Origin: a virus
Strand: one strand, 5' to 3'
IMG/VR virus record: IMGVR_UViG_3300047673_000158
Span: 1-64,000 of that record
Length of the DNA stretch: 64,000 nt
Positions 45,850-54,912 of the stretch are shown here, piece by piece. The translations under genes and the position numbers were made by a program. The notes beneath the pieces were generated by a model. The model was not told the DNA's origin and did not search any database. It was given only the letters and a program-made list of their open reading frames with translations. Numbering within the stretch: the stretch's first letter is position 1; every line of letters starts with the position of its first letter.

Positions 45850-47884
45850 GCGGCTAAATGCCACAATCGTTATTGGTGGCACGATTTCCGGCGCGCTTAA
45901 GGGCGCGCTGGGCGTGGCCCAAAACGGGCTGAAGCAAATCAGCAGCGAAATGGGGCGCGTGACCAAGCGCCAGGTTTTGCTGGGGAAGTCTATCCAGACG
46001 TTTTCCCGCATGGGTAAAGACGTTTCTGCATTGCGCAACGAGTATGCGAAAACCGTTTCGACGCTTGACAACCTGCGCCGTGCGCAGGATCGGCTAAATA
46101 AATCCCAGGCGAGCTACACCAGCGCAAAGGAAACCCGTTCGAAATTGAACGGCGCGGCCGTGCGAATGGGCGCCACTGGCCTGGCGATTGGCGGCGTTCT
46201 GTCCAGGGGCGTGCACGCTGCAATCGAGCGTGAAAACGTCGTGGCCGTGATCCGCAATTCTGGCGTATCGAAGGAAGACGGCGACGCCATGATTAGCGCC
46301 GCGCAGCATTCAAAGCAGTTTGGCGTGTCAGTCACGAAGGCGACGGACACGGTTAGCGAACTGCGCACTGCGCTGGGCGACGCACACCACGCCATCGAAG
46401 CGCTGCCAACGGCGCTAAAAGCGATTTCTGGGCTTCAGCTTTACGACCGCCTGCACCACACTGATATGGCATCGGGCGATTCTGCCTATCAGATGGCGAA
46501 GGTAGCCGACGAGCGCGGCGGGGCAACCGACCCGGCCGCCATGCGCGAAAAATACAATTGGGCGTTTAAGGCGCTGACTGGCTCAAACGGCAAAGTGACT
46601 GTGAGCGATCTGCTTACGTCCGTGCGTTCCGGTAAGGGCGCCGTGCAGGCAATGAGCGATGAAGCGTTTTTCGGTGATACGTTTTTGCAGCAAAGCATGG
46701 GCGCCGACCGTTACGGCACGTCCAGCAGTTCGCTGGTAAATGCGTGGATCGGCGGGCACCAAACGCACGGCGCGTTTGACCACATGATGCAATTGGGCCT
46801 GCTGAACAAAAAGGGCGTGAAGTTCGACAAGACCGGCAAGGTTAAGACGATCTCGCCTGACGCGCTGGTGGACGCCCAAACGTTCCTGAAAGACCCGCAA
46901 ACCTGGGTGGATAAACACCTGGTGCCGCTGGCGAAGAAAAAGGGCGTTGACGTGAACGACCCGGCGCAGGTTATGGCGTTTGTAAACGCCATCGCGTCGA
47001 ACACGAACGCGGCAAACATGCTGCTAAGTCGCATCCGGTTCAGTTCGAACATTTGGAAGGATCGGCGCAACGTCTTGCAGGCGAACGACACCGAAGGTTC
47101 AGACAAGGCCAATCAGCAGTCCACGGCAGGGAAGATGGACAACGCCCGTGCGCGCCTGGATGATGCGCAGACCCGTGTGGGCGAGGTGCTGATACCCGCT
47201 TTCGCCAACGCCATGGAACGGCTGGCCACGGGGCTGGAATCCGTTAACAAGTTCGCGGACGCAAACCCGAAGCTGATGGAAGGCGTAGTGCTGGGCCTGG
47301 GCGGGCTGGCTGTGGGCCTGACATTGGCAGCGCCCATTCTGGCCACGGCGGGCGGCGCCCTGACGATTATCGCGGGTATCAAGCTGGCGGGCGCGGTGGC
47401 ATCGCTGCGCGATCTGAAGACGGCCGCCGAAGGTGTGGGACCCGCGACGGGCGGCGCAGCGAAGGGAATCTGGGGATTTCTCGGAAAGCTGGGGCTGGTG
47501 GCGGGGCTGGTGGAAACCGGGCTTACCGTGGCGAAGGCGGCCGGGCTGCCTGACGTGGACAAGGAAAAGGGCGCGGACGACGTTAAAAACGGCCGCTGGT
47601 GGGCCGCATCGGCGCACCTTAACCCGGTTGATTTCGGCGCGGCAGTATGGCGCCACATGACCGGGAAAGACCAGGACGCAGGCCCGGCCGCCGCGCCGAC
47701 CATTCCGCCGATTGCGGGCGGCCGAAGCGGCGGCGGTGCGCAGACTATCGATCAGCGCCAGTATCACGTCGCCTTCCACCAGCAGCCGGGCCAGTCCGGT
47801 AAGGACGCGGTAAACGAGCTAATGACCCGCCTGGGGGCGCCAGCTAACAAGCTGGGTTCCGGGCTTTACGATTCGGGGCTGTAA
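45839..47884 (+). CDS. T: Tape measure protein, copy B
   Basis: 681 residues, one more than copy A. Residues about 1-110 and 425-681 are nearly identical to copy A; about 115-420 is strongly diverged (for example HHTDMASGDSAYQMAKVADE and RFSSNIWKDRRNVLQANDTE), a replaced central cassette with total length preserved. Confidence 0.9.
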   Translation: MANKRLNATIVIGGTISGALKGALGVAQNGLKQISSEMGRVTKRQVLLGKSIQTFSRMGKDVSALRNEYAKTVSTLDNLRRAQDRLNKSQASYTSAKETRSKLNGAAVRMGATGLAIGGVLSRGVHAAIERENVVAVIRNSGVSKEDGDAMISAAQHSKQFGVSVTKATDTVSELRTALGDAHHAIEALPTALKAISGLQLYDRLHHTDMASGDSAYQMAKVADERGGATDPAAMREKYNWAFKALTGSNGKVTVSDLLTSVRSGKGAVQAMSDEAFFGDTFLQQSMGADRYGTSSSSLVNAWIGGHQTHGAFDHMMQLGLLNKKGVKFDKTGKVKTISPDALVDAQTFLKDPQTWVDKHLVPLAKKKGVDVNDPAQVMAFVNAIASNTNAANMLLSRIRFSSNIWKDRRNVLQANDTEGSDKANQQSTAGKMDNARARLDDAQTRVGEVLIPAFANAMERLATGLESVNKFADANPKLMEGVVLGLGGLAVGLTLAAPILATAGGALTIIAGIKLAGAVASLRDLKTAAEGVGPATGGAAKGIWGFLGKLGLVAGLVETGLTVAKAAGLPDVDKEKGADDVKNGRWWAASAHLNPVDFGAAVWRHMTGKDQDAGPAAAPTIPPIAGGRSGGGAQTIDQRQYHVAFHQQPGQSGKDAVNELMTRLGAPANKLGSGLYDSGL

Positions 47885-47887
47885 GGC

Positions 47888-48829
47888 ATGGCGAACGACA
47901 GCGGAAACCTGCCCACAATGATGGTGCTGGGCGATTACATTTTCTCGCTAAACACCCTGGTTTTTCAGGAATGGGCGCGAACGACAGAATGGAAGTGGCC
48001 CGCGCAGGAACGCATGGGCCAGCTTGCCGCCAAGCAATTCACGGGGCGAGGCGAAGACGCGCTGGAACTGCCGGGCGTGATCTATCCCGATTTCGCGGGC
48101 GACATTCAGAGCCTGGATGAACTGCGCGCCATGGCTAACGACGGGCTGCCCTACGATCTGACGGACAGCCTGGGGTTCTATCAGGGCCGATGGGTTATCA
48201 ACCGGCTGGACGAAAAGCAGACGCACCACAAGACGGACGGCACGCCGCGCAAAGTGGAATTCACGCTGCGCCTGTCGATCTTTGACGACGGTACGACGGC
48301 CGACGACGGCAGCAGCGTGCTGGACAAGGCCAGCGGGCTGGTGACGGCCGCCACCACGGCAACCGGCACCACCAGCGCCCTGTCCGGGTTCGCGAGCATG
48401 GCAAAGACCGTGCAGACCACGGCCGCCACGGCGCTGGGCAGCCTGAAGGCGGCCGCCGCGCAGGTGCAGACTGTCGTGGGGCCGGTGCTGGCCGAAGCAA
48501 ACAGCGCTATCGGCGCGCTGAACCGTTCCATTTCCGTGGTGAATGATCTGCGATCCACGGCCGCCAATGTGGCCGCGCAGGTGCAATCCATCGGCAATAT
48601 CGGCGCCGTGTTGAGCGGGTCAAAAACGCTGCTGGACAAAATCGAGGCACTGGGCACGGGCGCTTCGTCGGCAACCCGCGTTATCGGGAATATCAGCCTT
48701 GTGGCGGGTTCCGTGCCGTCCAGTGTGTCCATGGCCCTGTCGAGCGCGAGTAACGCCACCACGTCCGTTTCCAGCCTGCTGGATAGCACAAAGACCGCTG
48801 CAAATTCCCTGCTGGCCAAATTCTCATGA
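47888..48829 (+). CDS. U: Tail protein gpU-like, copy B
   Basis: 313 residues, as copy A, with scattered conservative changes (for example AATTATGT for ATATATGT in the Ala/Thr-rich part). Overlaps gpX by ATGA. Confidence 0.85.
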   Translation: MANDSGNLPTMMVLGDYIFSLNTLVFQEWARTTEWKWPAQERMGQLAAKQFTGRGEDALELPGVIYPDFAGDIQSLDELRAMANDGLPYDLTDSLGFYQGRWVINRLDEKQTHHKTDGTPRKVEFTLRLSIFDDGTTADDGSSVLDKASGLVTAATTATGTTSALSGFASMAKTVQTTAATALGSLKAAAAQVQTVVGPVLAEANSAIGALNRSISVVNDLRSTAANVAAQVQSIGNIGAVLSGSKTLLDKIEALGTGASSATRVIGNISLVAGSVPSSVSMALSSASNATTSVSSLLDSTKTAANSLLAKFS

Positions 48830-49047
48830 CAGCACAATATCTTTCCCGCGAAGGCGACACGCTGGACTATATCGCCTGGGCGCAATACGGGACCGTCACA
48901 CCGTCGGTTCTTAACGCGGTGCTGGCGGCTAACTATGGGCTGGCCGACCTGGGGCCGGTGCTGCCGGTGGGCACCGTCGTGGCGCTGCCTGCAATCGACG
49001 TGGCAACGGACGTGGCGACCACGGGCGAGGTTTCGCTATGGACGTGA
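48826..49047 (+). CDS. X: Tail protein gpX-like, copy B
   Basis: 73 residues; two differences from copy A (PSVLNA, ALPAIDV). Confidence 0.92.
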   Translation: MTAQYLSREGDTLDYIAWAQYGTVTPSVLNAVLAANYGLADLGPVLPVGTVVALPAIDVATDVATTGEVSLWT

Positions 49048-50096
49048 ACGTTACGCCGTCGTTTTCGCTGAAGGCGAACGACAACGACATAACGGCCATC
49101 ATCGTGGATCGGTTTGTATCGCTTTCGCTGACGGACGAAACCGGCGACAACGCGGACAAGCTGGAAATTGTGCTGGCCGACCACGTGGACGATGCGCGCA
49201 TTAAAAAGCCGCCCACGGGCGCGGAAATCGCACTATCGCTGGGCTATGACGGCGTGATGACGGCGAAAGGTATTTTCGTATGTGACAGCGTGCGCCGCAC
49301 GGGCTGGCCGCGCCAGCTTACGATTGTGGCGCACGCTGCGCCGTGGGACGAAACACCGAAAGGCAAAATAGACTTTCAGTCCCACAAGTCGCGAGCGTGG
49401 AAGGTGGGAACGACCATCGGCGCAATGGTCCAGAAGATGGCGAAAGAGCATGGCATGACCGCGCTGGTTTCGCCATCGCTGGCCAGCGTGGCGCTGCCGC
49501 ACATTAACCAGTCCGAAGAATCGGATATAAACCTGCTGCTGCGCATCGCGAAGAAATACGACGCCATTGCAAAGCCAGCCGGTGGAAAGCTGATTTTCAC
49601 CAAGCGAGGCGACGCCACGACGGTAAGCGGCGCGGCGCTGCCAAAAATTCCGGTGGCGGCCAGCGATTGCGGCGCATTCCAGTGGGAAGAATCCACGCGC
49701 GAGTCGGCGGGCACCGTGGTGGCCTATTACCACTCGAAGCGCAGCGCGAAGCGGCACGAAGTAACGGCGGGAACAGGCGAGCCGGTGAAGCGGCTGAAGC
49801 AGTATTTCCCCACGCCAGCCATGGCCCTGGCTGCCGCAAAAGCGGAACTGGCGAAGCGGGCGCGCGGCGCGTTCCGGTTCAACGTGAATATTCCAGGCGA
49901 GCCGCGATTGACGGCCGAATGCCTGCTGGACGTTACCGGGTTTGGTGACGAGTCAGACGGCGAATGGCTGGTGAAGCGCGCAATTCACAATATGAGTAAA
50001 GACGCGTACCGCTGCGTGGTTGACTGCGAAAGACCGAACAGCGACGCCGACGTGGAAGCAGTCATGAATGGCACGGAATCGGACGCGGCAGACTAG
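49038..50096 (+). CDS. D: Baseplate hub gpD-like, copy B
   Basis: 352 residues, few changes (MDVNVTPSF start, HVDDARIKK, CERPNSDADVE). Confidence 0.9.
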   Translation: MDVNVTPSFSLKANDNDITAIIVDRFVSLSLTDETGDNADKLEIVLADHVDDARIKKPPTGAEIALSLGYDGVMTAKGIFVCDSVRRTGWPRQLTIVAHAAPWDETPKGKIDFQSHKSRAWKVGTTIGAMVQKMAKEHGMTALVSPSLASVALPHINQSEESDINLLLRIAKKYDAIAKPAGGKLIFTKRGDATTVSGAALPKIPVAASDCGAFQWEESTRESAGTVVAYYHSKRSAKRHEVTAGTGEPVKRLKQYFPTPAMALAAAKAELAKRARGAFRFNVNIPGEPRLTAECLLDVTGFGDESDGEWLVKRAIHNMSKDAYRCVVDCERPNSDADVEAVMNGTESDAAD

Positions 50097-50104
50097 CGAG
50101 AGCC

Positions 50105-50203
50105 GTATTATCCAGATGGACGAAACGCCGACCGTTCGCCACCGATGCCGCCGCCCCGCGCGCCCCTGGATGCCAGGGCGGCGGGGTTTATCCAGATGAA
50201 CGC
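50105..50203. terminator. Bidirectional terminator region, copy B
   Basis: CCCCTGG-atg-CCAGGG hairpin within CCCCGC / GCGGGG arms, flanked by TTATCCAGATGGACG and TTATCCAGATGAACG; the first direct repeat has one change from copy A. Confidence 0.55.
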
Positions 50204-50226
50204 AGGCCGCCCGCCTGCGCTTCGCT

Positions 50227-50868
50227 TTAGTCTTCCTCGCCTTCCACGTCCATGGCTCCATGAAGCGGGCAGGGCGGGCGGCCGACTTCCAACCACTTGC
50301 GCGTGATTCGCACCGTGTAGCCGCATTCGGCGCACATGGCTTTGAGAAGCCGGGCGGATTGCTTTTTGGGGCCGGTGGACGATTCGCCGTCGCTTTCTTC
50401 ACCCAGGCTAGGACCGTCTTCGCCTTCGCCACGTTGTTGCCCGCGTGCGTTGGTCCACCGCAGGCTGGCGTGGGGAATCTTGCCCAGCTTGTCAATGAAC
50501 GGCTGCGCCCACTCTTTGAATTCTTCGCCTACGACCGTGGACGTAAGCGGGCGTTTCAGGCCCAGCGCCATGACGACACGGGCAAACGCGCCTTGGTGCC
50601 CGCATTCGAACCCCACGGCAGCGTGCGCCAGTTCATGCGCCAGGTGGCCGGAAATCATCATTGAATCTGCTTCGTCAGGGCGGATATGGATTTGAAAGCG
50701 CTTATCCGCGCTGGCGCTGGAATGCCAGCACTCCGCTGCTGCGCGTCCGTCTTTGCCTGCGGCCGGGAAGCCCACGGACACATAGAACGGCGGCAGCGGG
50801 TGGCCCAATTCTTCGAAGCGCGGGGCCATGAGGTTTGCCATTTCGTTAAGCCAGGTTTCGCGGTTCAT
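50227..50868 (-). CDS. SprT-like putative metallopeptidase, copy B
   Basis: 213 residues. HELAH, GHQGAF and the C-terminal Cys/His cluster are intact. The linker (about 145-165) differs most (EDGPSLGEESDGESS). This copy defines the start codon, since no in-frame ATG lies upstream. Confidence 0.7.
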   Translation of the reverse strand: MNRETWLNEMANLMAPRFEELGHPLPPFYVSVGFPAAGKDGRAAAECWHSSASADKRFQIHIRPDEADSMMISGHLAHELAHAAVGFECGHQGAFARVVMALGLKRPLTSTVVGEEFKEWAQPFIDKLGKIPHASLRWTNARGQQRGEGEDGPSLGEESDGESSTGPKKQSARLLKAMCAECGYTVRITRKWLEVGRPPCPLHGAMDVEGEED

Positions 50869-50871
50869 GCT

Positions 50872-50884
50872 GAAAGTCCCTTTC
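50872..50884. repeat. Dispersed inverted repeat GAAAG-TCC-CTTTC, copy B
   Basis: Same place over the ribosome site of the SprT-like gene as in copy A; bases just beyond it differ between copies. Confidence 0.85.
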
Positions 50885-50922
50885 GTTTCGTTATTCGTTT
50901 AAACGCAAAACGGATTCTAGTC

Positions 50923-50938
50923 GTTTACTTTTGGAAAC
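50923..50938. promoter_or_regulatory. 16-bp operator GTTTACTTTTGGAAAC, copy B only
   Basis: Upstream of the SprT-like gene. Copy A has GTTTAAAC here, so the two motifs replace each other at this spot. Confidence 0.6.
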
Positions 50939-50950
50939 GCAAGCGGGCGT

Positions 50951-50980
50951 AAAAAAGCCCGTGGCGAACAATCCACGGGC
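50951..50980 (-). terminator. Terminator after ssb, copy B
   Basis: Read leftward: GCCCGTGG / CCACGGGC stem and six T. Stem conserved, loop changed. Confidence 0.85.
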
Positions 50981-51017
50981 TTATTACTTCAGGCTATGGA
51001 ATCAGCCTTACTTATGG

Positions 51018-51488
51018 CTAAAACGGTATATCGTCGTCCATTTCATCGAAGCCGCCGCCGTTCGTTGGCTTGCCTGCTGCGGCCGGGCGTTCCTGCCGTT
51101 CGCGCGCCGGGCGTTCGCTGCGCTGGCCACCATCGCCTGACGATCCGCCGCCTTCGCGCGGGCTGCCTAGCATTTTCATGGTATCGGCCACAATTTCCGT
51201 GCTGTAACGGGTTTCGCCGTCTTTCTCCCAGGTTCGCGTTTGAATGCGACCCTGGATAAACACCTGGCTGCCTTTCTTCAGGAATTCGCTAACGATTTCC
51301 GCCAGCTTGCCGAAGAATGCCACGCGGTGCCATTCGGTGCGTTCCTGTTTGGCGCCGTCTTTGTCTTTCCACGTTTCCGTGGTTGCAATGCGGATATTTG
51401 CTACAGCGTCACCGCTGGGCAAGTACCGCACTTCAGGGTCCGCGCCCAGGTTGCCAATGAGTTGAACTTGATTCAAATATGCGGGCAT
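51018..51488 (-). CDS. ssb: Single-stranded DNA-binding protein, copy B
   Basis: 156 residues. Changes in strand 4/5 ([20 protein letters not shown]) and in the linker; acidic tip DDDIPF kept. Confidence 0.97.
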   Translation of the reverse strand: MPAYLNQVQLIGNLGADPEVRYLPSGDAVANIRIATTETWKDKDGAKQERTEWHRVAFFGKLAEIVSEFLKKGSQVFIQGRIQTRTWEKDGETRYSTEIVADTMKMLGSPREGGGSSGDGGQRSERPARERQERPAAAGKPTNGGGFDEMDDDIPF

Positions 51489-51501
51489 GAAAGTGACTTT
51501 C
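51489..51501. repeat. Dispersed inverted repeat GAAAG-TGA-CTTTC at the ssb start, copy B
   Basis: Arms identical to copy A, central triplet changed from TTA to TGA; further upstream the two copies diverge sharply. Confidence 0.88.
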
Positions 51502-51533
51502 CGAAAGTTAAATTGTATTACGAAAGACGCATG

Positions 51534-51794
51534 TTACGCGAACGTGGACGGCTGCGCCACGGCGCGAGTAAGCATCATGAAGCCGATTTGCAAATGGCGC
51601 TTCCCTTCTTCTTCCCAGCCCATGGCTTCGATTACCACGGCCTGTTTTTCTTCGTCGCCACGCGCGGCCGTGTACTGCTTCGCGGTGCGCTTTTGTACGG
51701 CTTCCACCAGCCGTTTTGTTTCTTCCCCGTGCGCTTCGATGCGTGCCAGAAGTTCTTCCGTTTCCGGGCTGGTGTTTTGCGTCATTTGGTCCAT
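51534..51794 (-). CDS. acb2: Acb2-like cyclic-oligonucleotide sponge, copy B
   Basis: 86 residues. EEGKRHLQIGFMMLTRAV and the AQP end are kept. The N-terminus MTQNTSPETEELLARIEAHG replaces the ISGYKDLDQ-type start of copy A, so the first binding-pocket helix is different. This could alter nucleotide preference. Confidence 0.7.
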   Translation of the reverse strand: MDQMTQNTSPETEELLARIEAHGEETKRLVEAVQKRTAKQYTAARGDEEKQAVVIEAMGWEEEGKRHLQIGFMMLTRAVAQPSTFA

Positions 51795-51854
51795 TGTGGT
51801 TCCTTTCTTGCTATGTCAACGCGGAACGTTTAATACATTCCGCATGAATGATTA

Positions 51855-52076
51855 TCAGCGATACCTTTCAAATTCTCTAGCGCAAACAGGGCCACAAAAC
51901 AGCCTTAATTCGTCGCCTTCGAACGGTTCGGCACACCGTGGATTTTTGCAGCAGCCTTCTGCGGCCACACGCGGCGCTGCTTCCGCGCGTGCCCGTTGAG
52001 CCTGGATGGATTGCGCCAGGTCAATCTCGATTCTGTGCTGGGCCTGGTCCAGCACGTCCGAAAACAATTCAGCCAT
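51855..52076 (-). CDS. Small TraR/DksA-like zinc-finger protein, copy B
   Basis: 73 residues; the same cysteines (GCCKNPRCAEPF, LFCGPVC) with a shorter loop between them. Confidence 0.6.
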   Translation of the reverse strand: MAELFSDVLDQAQHRIEIDLAQSIQAQRARAEAAPRVAAEGCCKNPRCAEPFEGDELRLFCGPVCAREFERYR

Positions 52077-52572
52077 TTGCCTGGTTCTCTGCGCGTTCCA
52101 TGGCGATGACGGCGCCAGCCAGGTAATTGATTGCGCCCAGCAGTTCCCGCACGCCAGCGCCGTGCGGCAGGCGCTGCGATTCTTCGGATTTTTTGAACGC
52201 CTGGCCCAGCAGCGCGCCGACACCGAAACGCCGCGCCATGTCCTGCATAACTTGCGCGTCGAACGGTTCGCCGTCTTGCGCGTGGCGTTCCGCACCCTTG
52301 CCGTGGGCTGCCTGCTGGAAAGCGCGAGCCAGTACGCGGGCTAAGCTTTGATAGCCCGGCGCGTCCAGCAGCACGCCGGATTCAGCGCGCGGCTTCTGTG
52401 GAATCACTTCCAAGGCGCCGAAATGGAAATGGTCGTGGGCGCCGGGGATTTTGCTGGCAAGCTGCACCACCACCATGCTGCCGTCGAACCGAACCACGCG
52501 GCCGTCGCAGCCTGCCATGGGCACGTGTACCGTGTCGCCCACGGATACGGAAAGTGTATTGGTGGCTGTCAT
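52069..52572 (-). CDS. Conserved phage protein of unknown function, copy B
   Basis: 167 residues, nearly identical to copy A (changes around KIPGAHDHFHFGALEVIPQK). Confidence 0.75.
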   Translation of the reverse strand: MTATNTLSVSVGDTVHVPMAGCDGRVVRFDGSMVVVQLASKIPGAHDHFHFGALEVIPQKPRAESGVLLDAPGYQSLARVLARAFQQAAHGKGAERHAQDGEPFDAQVMQDMARRFGVGALLGQAFKKSEESQRLPHGAGVRELLGAINYLAGAVIAMERAENQANG

Positions 52573-53546
52573 TATTCGGCACCTTCCAAAGCCGCATTCA
52601 CGCCTGCCAGTTCAGTGCCGCCCGCCTGCGCTTCGGTGCGTTGCTTGTCGAACGCAGCGGCCTGTTCCTTCAGGTCTTCCGGGCAGCCCTTGGTGCTGAT
52701 GCGCTTTTTGATCGCGGCCGGTACGGCTGCCCACGCCTTCACCAGTTCCGCCGTGCCCTTTGCCGCTTCCATGCGCAGCGCGTCCAGCGTGCGCTGCTTT
52801 TCTTCGTCCACCTTGGTGCCGCCGTCCACCCATTCACGGATGCGCAGGCCGTGTTCATAGCCCAGGAAGCCTTCGTGCCAGCCGACCGTCCCCACGATTT
52901 CTTCCAGGTCCGGGTGGCTTTTCAGCACTTCGCGCTGTTTGCCGCCGTCGTACATCATGATCGACACGGTAAGTTCGAACGGGAAATTCTTTTCGCAAAT
53001 CGGCTGGATGCCCTGCGGTTCGTATTCCGTCTTTCCGTTGACCCGGACCATTTTCGTTTTTTCGCGGGCACGCATGCACGCGATAACGTGCATCGGCGAC
53101 GACAGCAGCGCATTCACGAAACGCTTATGCTCTGCCTTTGCGTCGTTCCATTTTGGAACCTTCAACACTGAGCCGGGCGGGTTCGCGATTTCTTCACAGC
53201 CGCCAGTGCCTTCCCATTCGTGCGACGTGCTATCAATAATCAGCACTTCGAAACCAGCCTTTGCCGCGCCTTCAATCACGTCAATGTAGCGTTGCGGGCT
53301 GAACGGCGCGTACAGGTCGTGAATCATGAATTTCTTCACGTTGCCTTCTGCGTCCTGCAGGACGCGGGCGAACAGACGGCCGCGCCGGTTTTCCGTGCAG
53401 ACAAAGCCGATTTTCGACGTGTCGCCCTTCACCATGCCGTGGGCGATTTCCAGCGCCGTGCGGGTCTTTCCGCCGCCGCTTACCCCAGCCAGGCCAATCA
53501 CCAGCCGGGCGCCTTCGCGTTCCGCAACTTCAAATTTGATAGTCAC
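52572..53546 (-). CDS. Sak4-like ATPase, copy B
   Basis: 324 residues, GVSGGGKT intact, GTG start with GATAG-TCA-CTTTC over it as in copy A. Walker B-like region reads FEVLIIDS, a better fit than FEVLITDS of copy A. Confidence 0.82.
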   Translation of the reverse strand: MTIKFEVAEREGARLVIGLAGVSGGGKTRTALEIAHGMVKGDTSKIGFVCTENRRGRLFARVLQDAEGNVKKFMIHDLYAPFSPQRYIDVIEGAAKAGFEVLIIDSTSHEWEGTGGCEEIANPPGSVLKVPKWNDAKAEHKRFVNALLSSPMHVIACMRAREKTKMVRVNGKTEYEPQGIQPICEKNFPFELTVSIMMYDGGKQREVLKSHPDLEEIVGTVGWHEGFLGYEHGLRIREWVDGGTKVDEEKQRTLDALRMEAAKGTAELVKAWAAVPAAIKKRISTKGCPEDLKEQAAAFDKQRTEAQAGGTELAGVNAALEGAE

Positions 53547-53561
53547 TTTCTTATGTTCCCT

Positions 53562-54686
53562 TTATGCGCCAAGACGCTGCACGCCCTGGCTGACATACCA
53601 AGCTGGCAATGCCAGGCTTTCCACTTTCTCGCTATACGCCGGAAACTTCCCGCTTTGCAGGCATTCCGCGTATCGGTTCAGATTTGCCCGATACTGCATC
53701 CGGCCTAGCTCTACGTCTTCCGCTCGCAACACATACACGCCGACCGCATACGGCGCCTTTTTTTCCACCGCGATAAACACAAACGCACGCGGCTTGCGCT
53801 TCACTGCCGCCAGGCCATCCCTGTAAAACGGGTCCTGGACGTGATACCGATAGTTAGCGCAAGACTTCGCGAATTCATGCGGGCTTGCGTCTTCTGTGGT
53901 CTTCAGGTCCACCACAAAGTCGTCGTCAGTCAGGTAATCCGGCCGACAGCGACACAGCACGCCTGTTACCTTGTCAATCCAGTACACGGATTGTTCAGGA
54001 CGCCCAGGTTTTTGCAGCAAGGCTGCTGCCTTCGGATGCGCCATAACGGCTTCGCGCATCTTGTGCAGCACGTCCCATTCTTCCGTTTGCAGGATCGAGC
54101 GGTGGCCGTTGTTGCGCTCCCATTCCGCCTTCAAATCCCGCCACAACGTCACCGGCTTACCGTTTGACCGCAGCAGTGTTGCAAGCTGTTCCGTCGATCC
54201 TGAAACGGGCAGCAGCCCTTCACGCGATTCGTTCAGCACACCAATAAGCTGCTTAAGTTCCGCGCCGCTCATTGCTTCGCAGGCTTCACGCGTCCACACC
54301 ATCGTGTCCACGTCAGTTTGCGCTGCAATGATGCGTTCAATCTGTTCTGCCTTCGCGCCCGTGGTTGCCAGTTTTGGCAGCCGCCTTGCGTTCAGGCTTT
54401 CCACCATCGACACCAGCACTTCCTTATCGTCAATGGCTTCCGGGTAATCGCTGCGCCGCATGCCCAGCGTGTATTCCGTCGCAAACACCTTGGGTTCCAA
54501 CACCAGCGCATGGAACGCGGTTCCGATGGCCTGCGCCGCCGTTGGCACCCTGTCTTCACGCGGCGCGTCCAGTGCTGCTTTCAGATGCGCCGGGCTTCGT
54601 TCGATCAGGTCCAGAAGCGACTTTGAAACCCCTGGGCCGCCGTGGTAATCCGCGTTCGAAATATCCGGGTAAATGCCTGGCTTCAT
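53562..54686 (-). CDS. RecE-like exonuclease, copy B
   Basis: 374 residues; active-site region RPDYLTDDDFVVDLKTT has one conservative change (Tyr to Phe). Confidence 0.88.
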   Translation of the reverse strand: MKPGIYPDISNADYHGGPGVSKSLLDLIERSPAHLKAALDAPREDRVPTAAQAIGTAFHALVLEPKVFATEYTLGMRRSDYPEAIDDKEVLVSMVESLNARRLPKLATTGAKAEQIERIIAAQTDVDTMVWTREACEAMSGAELKQLIGVLNESREGLLPVSGSTEQLATLLRSNGKPVTLWRDLKAEWERNNGHRSILQTEEWDVLHKMREAVMAHPKAAALLQKPGRPEQSVYWIDKVTGVLCRCRPDYLTDDDFVVDLKTTEDASPHEFAKSCANYRYHVQDPFYRDGLAAVKRKPRAFVFIAVEKKAPYAVGVYVLRAEDVELGRMQYRANLNRYAECLQSGKFPAYSEKVESLALPAWYVSQGVQRLGA

Positions 54687-54759
54687 GCGTTGAAATCCTG
54701 TGCTTCCTATCGAACATACACAAGCGCTAGAGCGTGTTATGTGCCTGTTCAATAAGGAT

Positions 54760-54895
54760 ATTTTTAATCTTACGTTTCCAAATGTCAACACATAGGGAAA
54801 CATTATTTAGGCTGTCGTTTACTACCAACAGGCCATTTTTACCTATGCGGTAAAGTTTGCCGATATTACCCGGATTCGGTCATAATTACCGAATC
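54760..54895. promoter_or_regulatory. Divergent control region, copy B
   Basis: Same parts as in copy A: GTTTCC (54774), GGAAAC (54796), TTTACC / GGTAAA repeat and GATTCGGT / ACCGAATC around CATAAT. Almost no base changes here although flanking genes differ, so the sites are under selection. Confidence 0.6.
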
Positions 54896-54912
54896 GTGGC
54901 GTGGATACGACA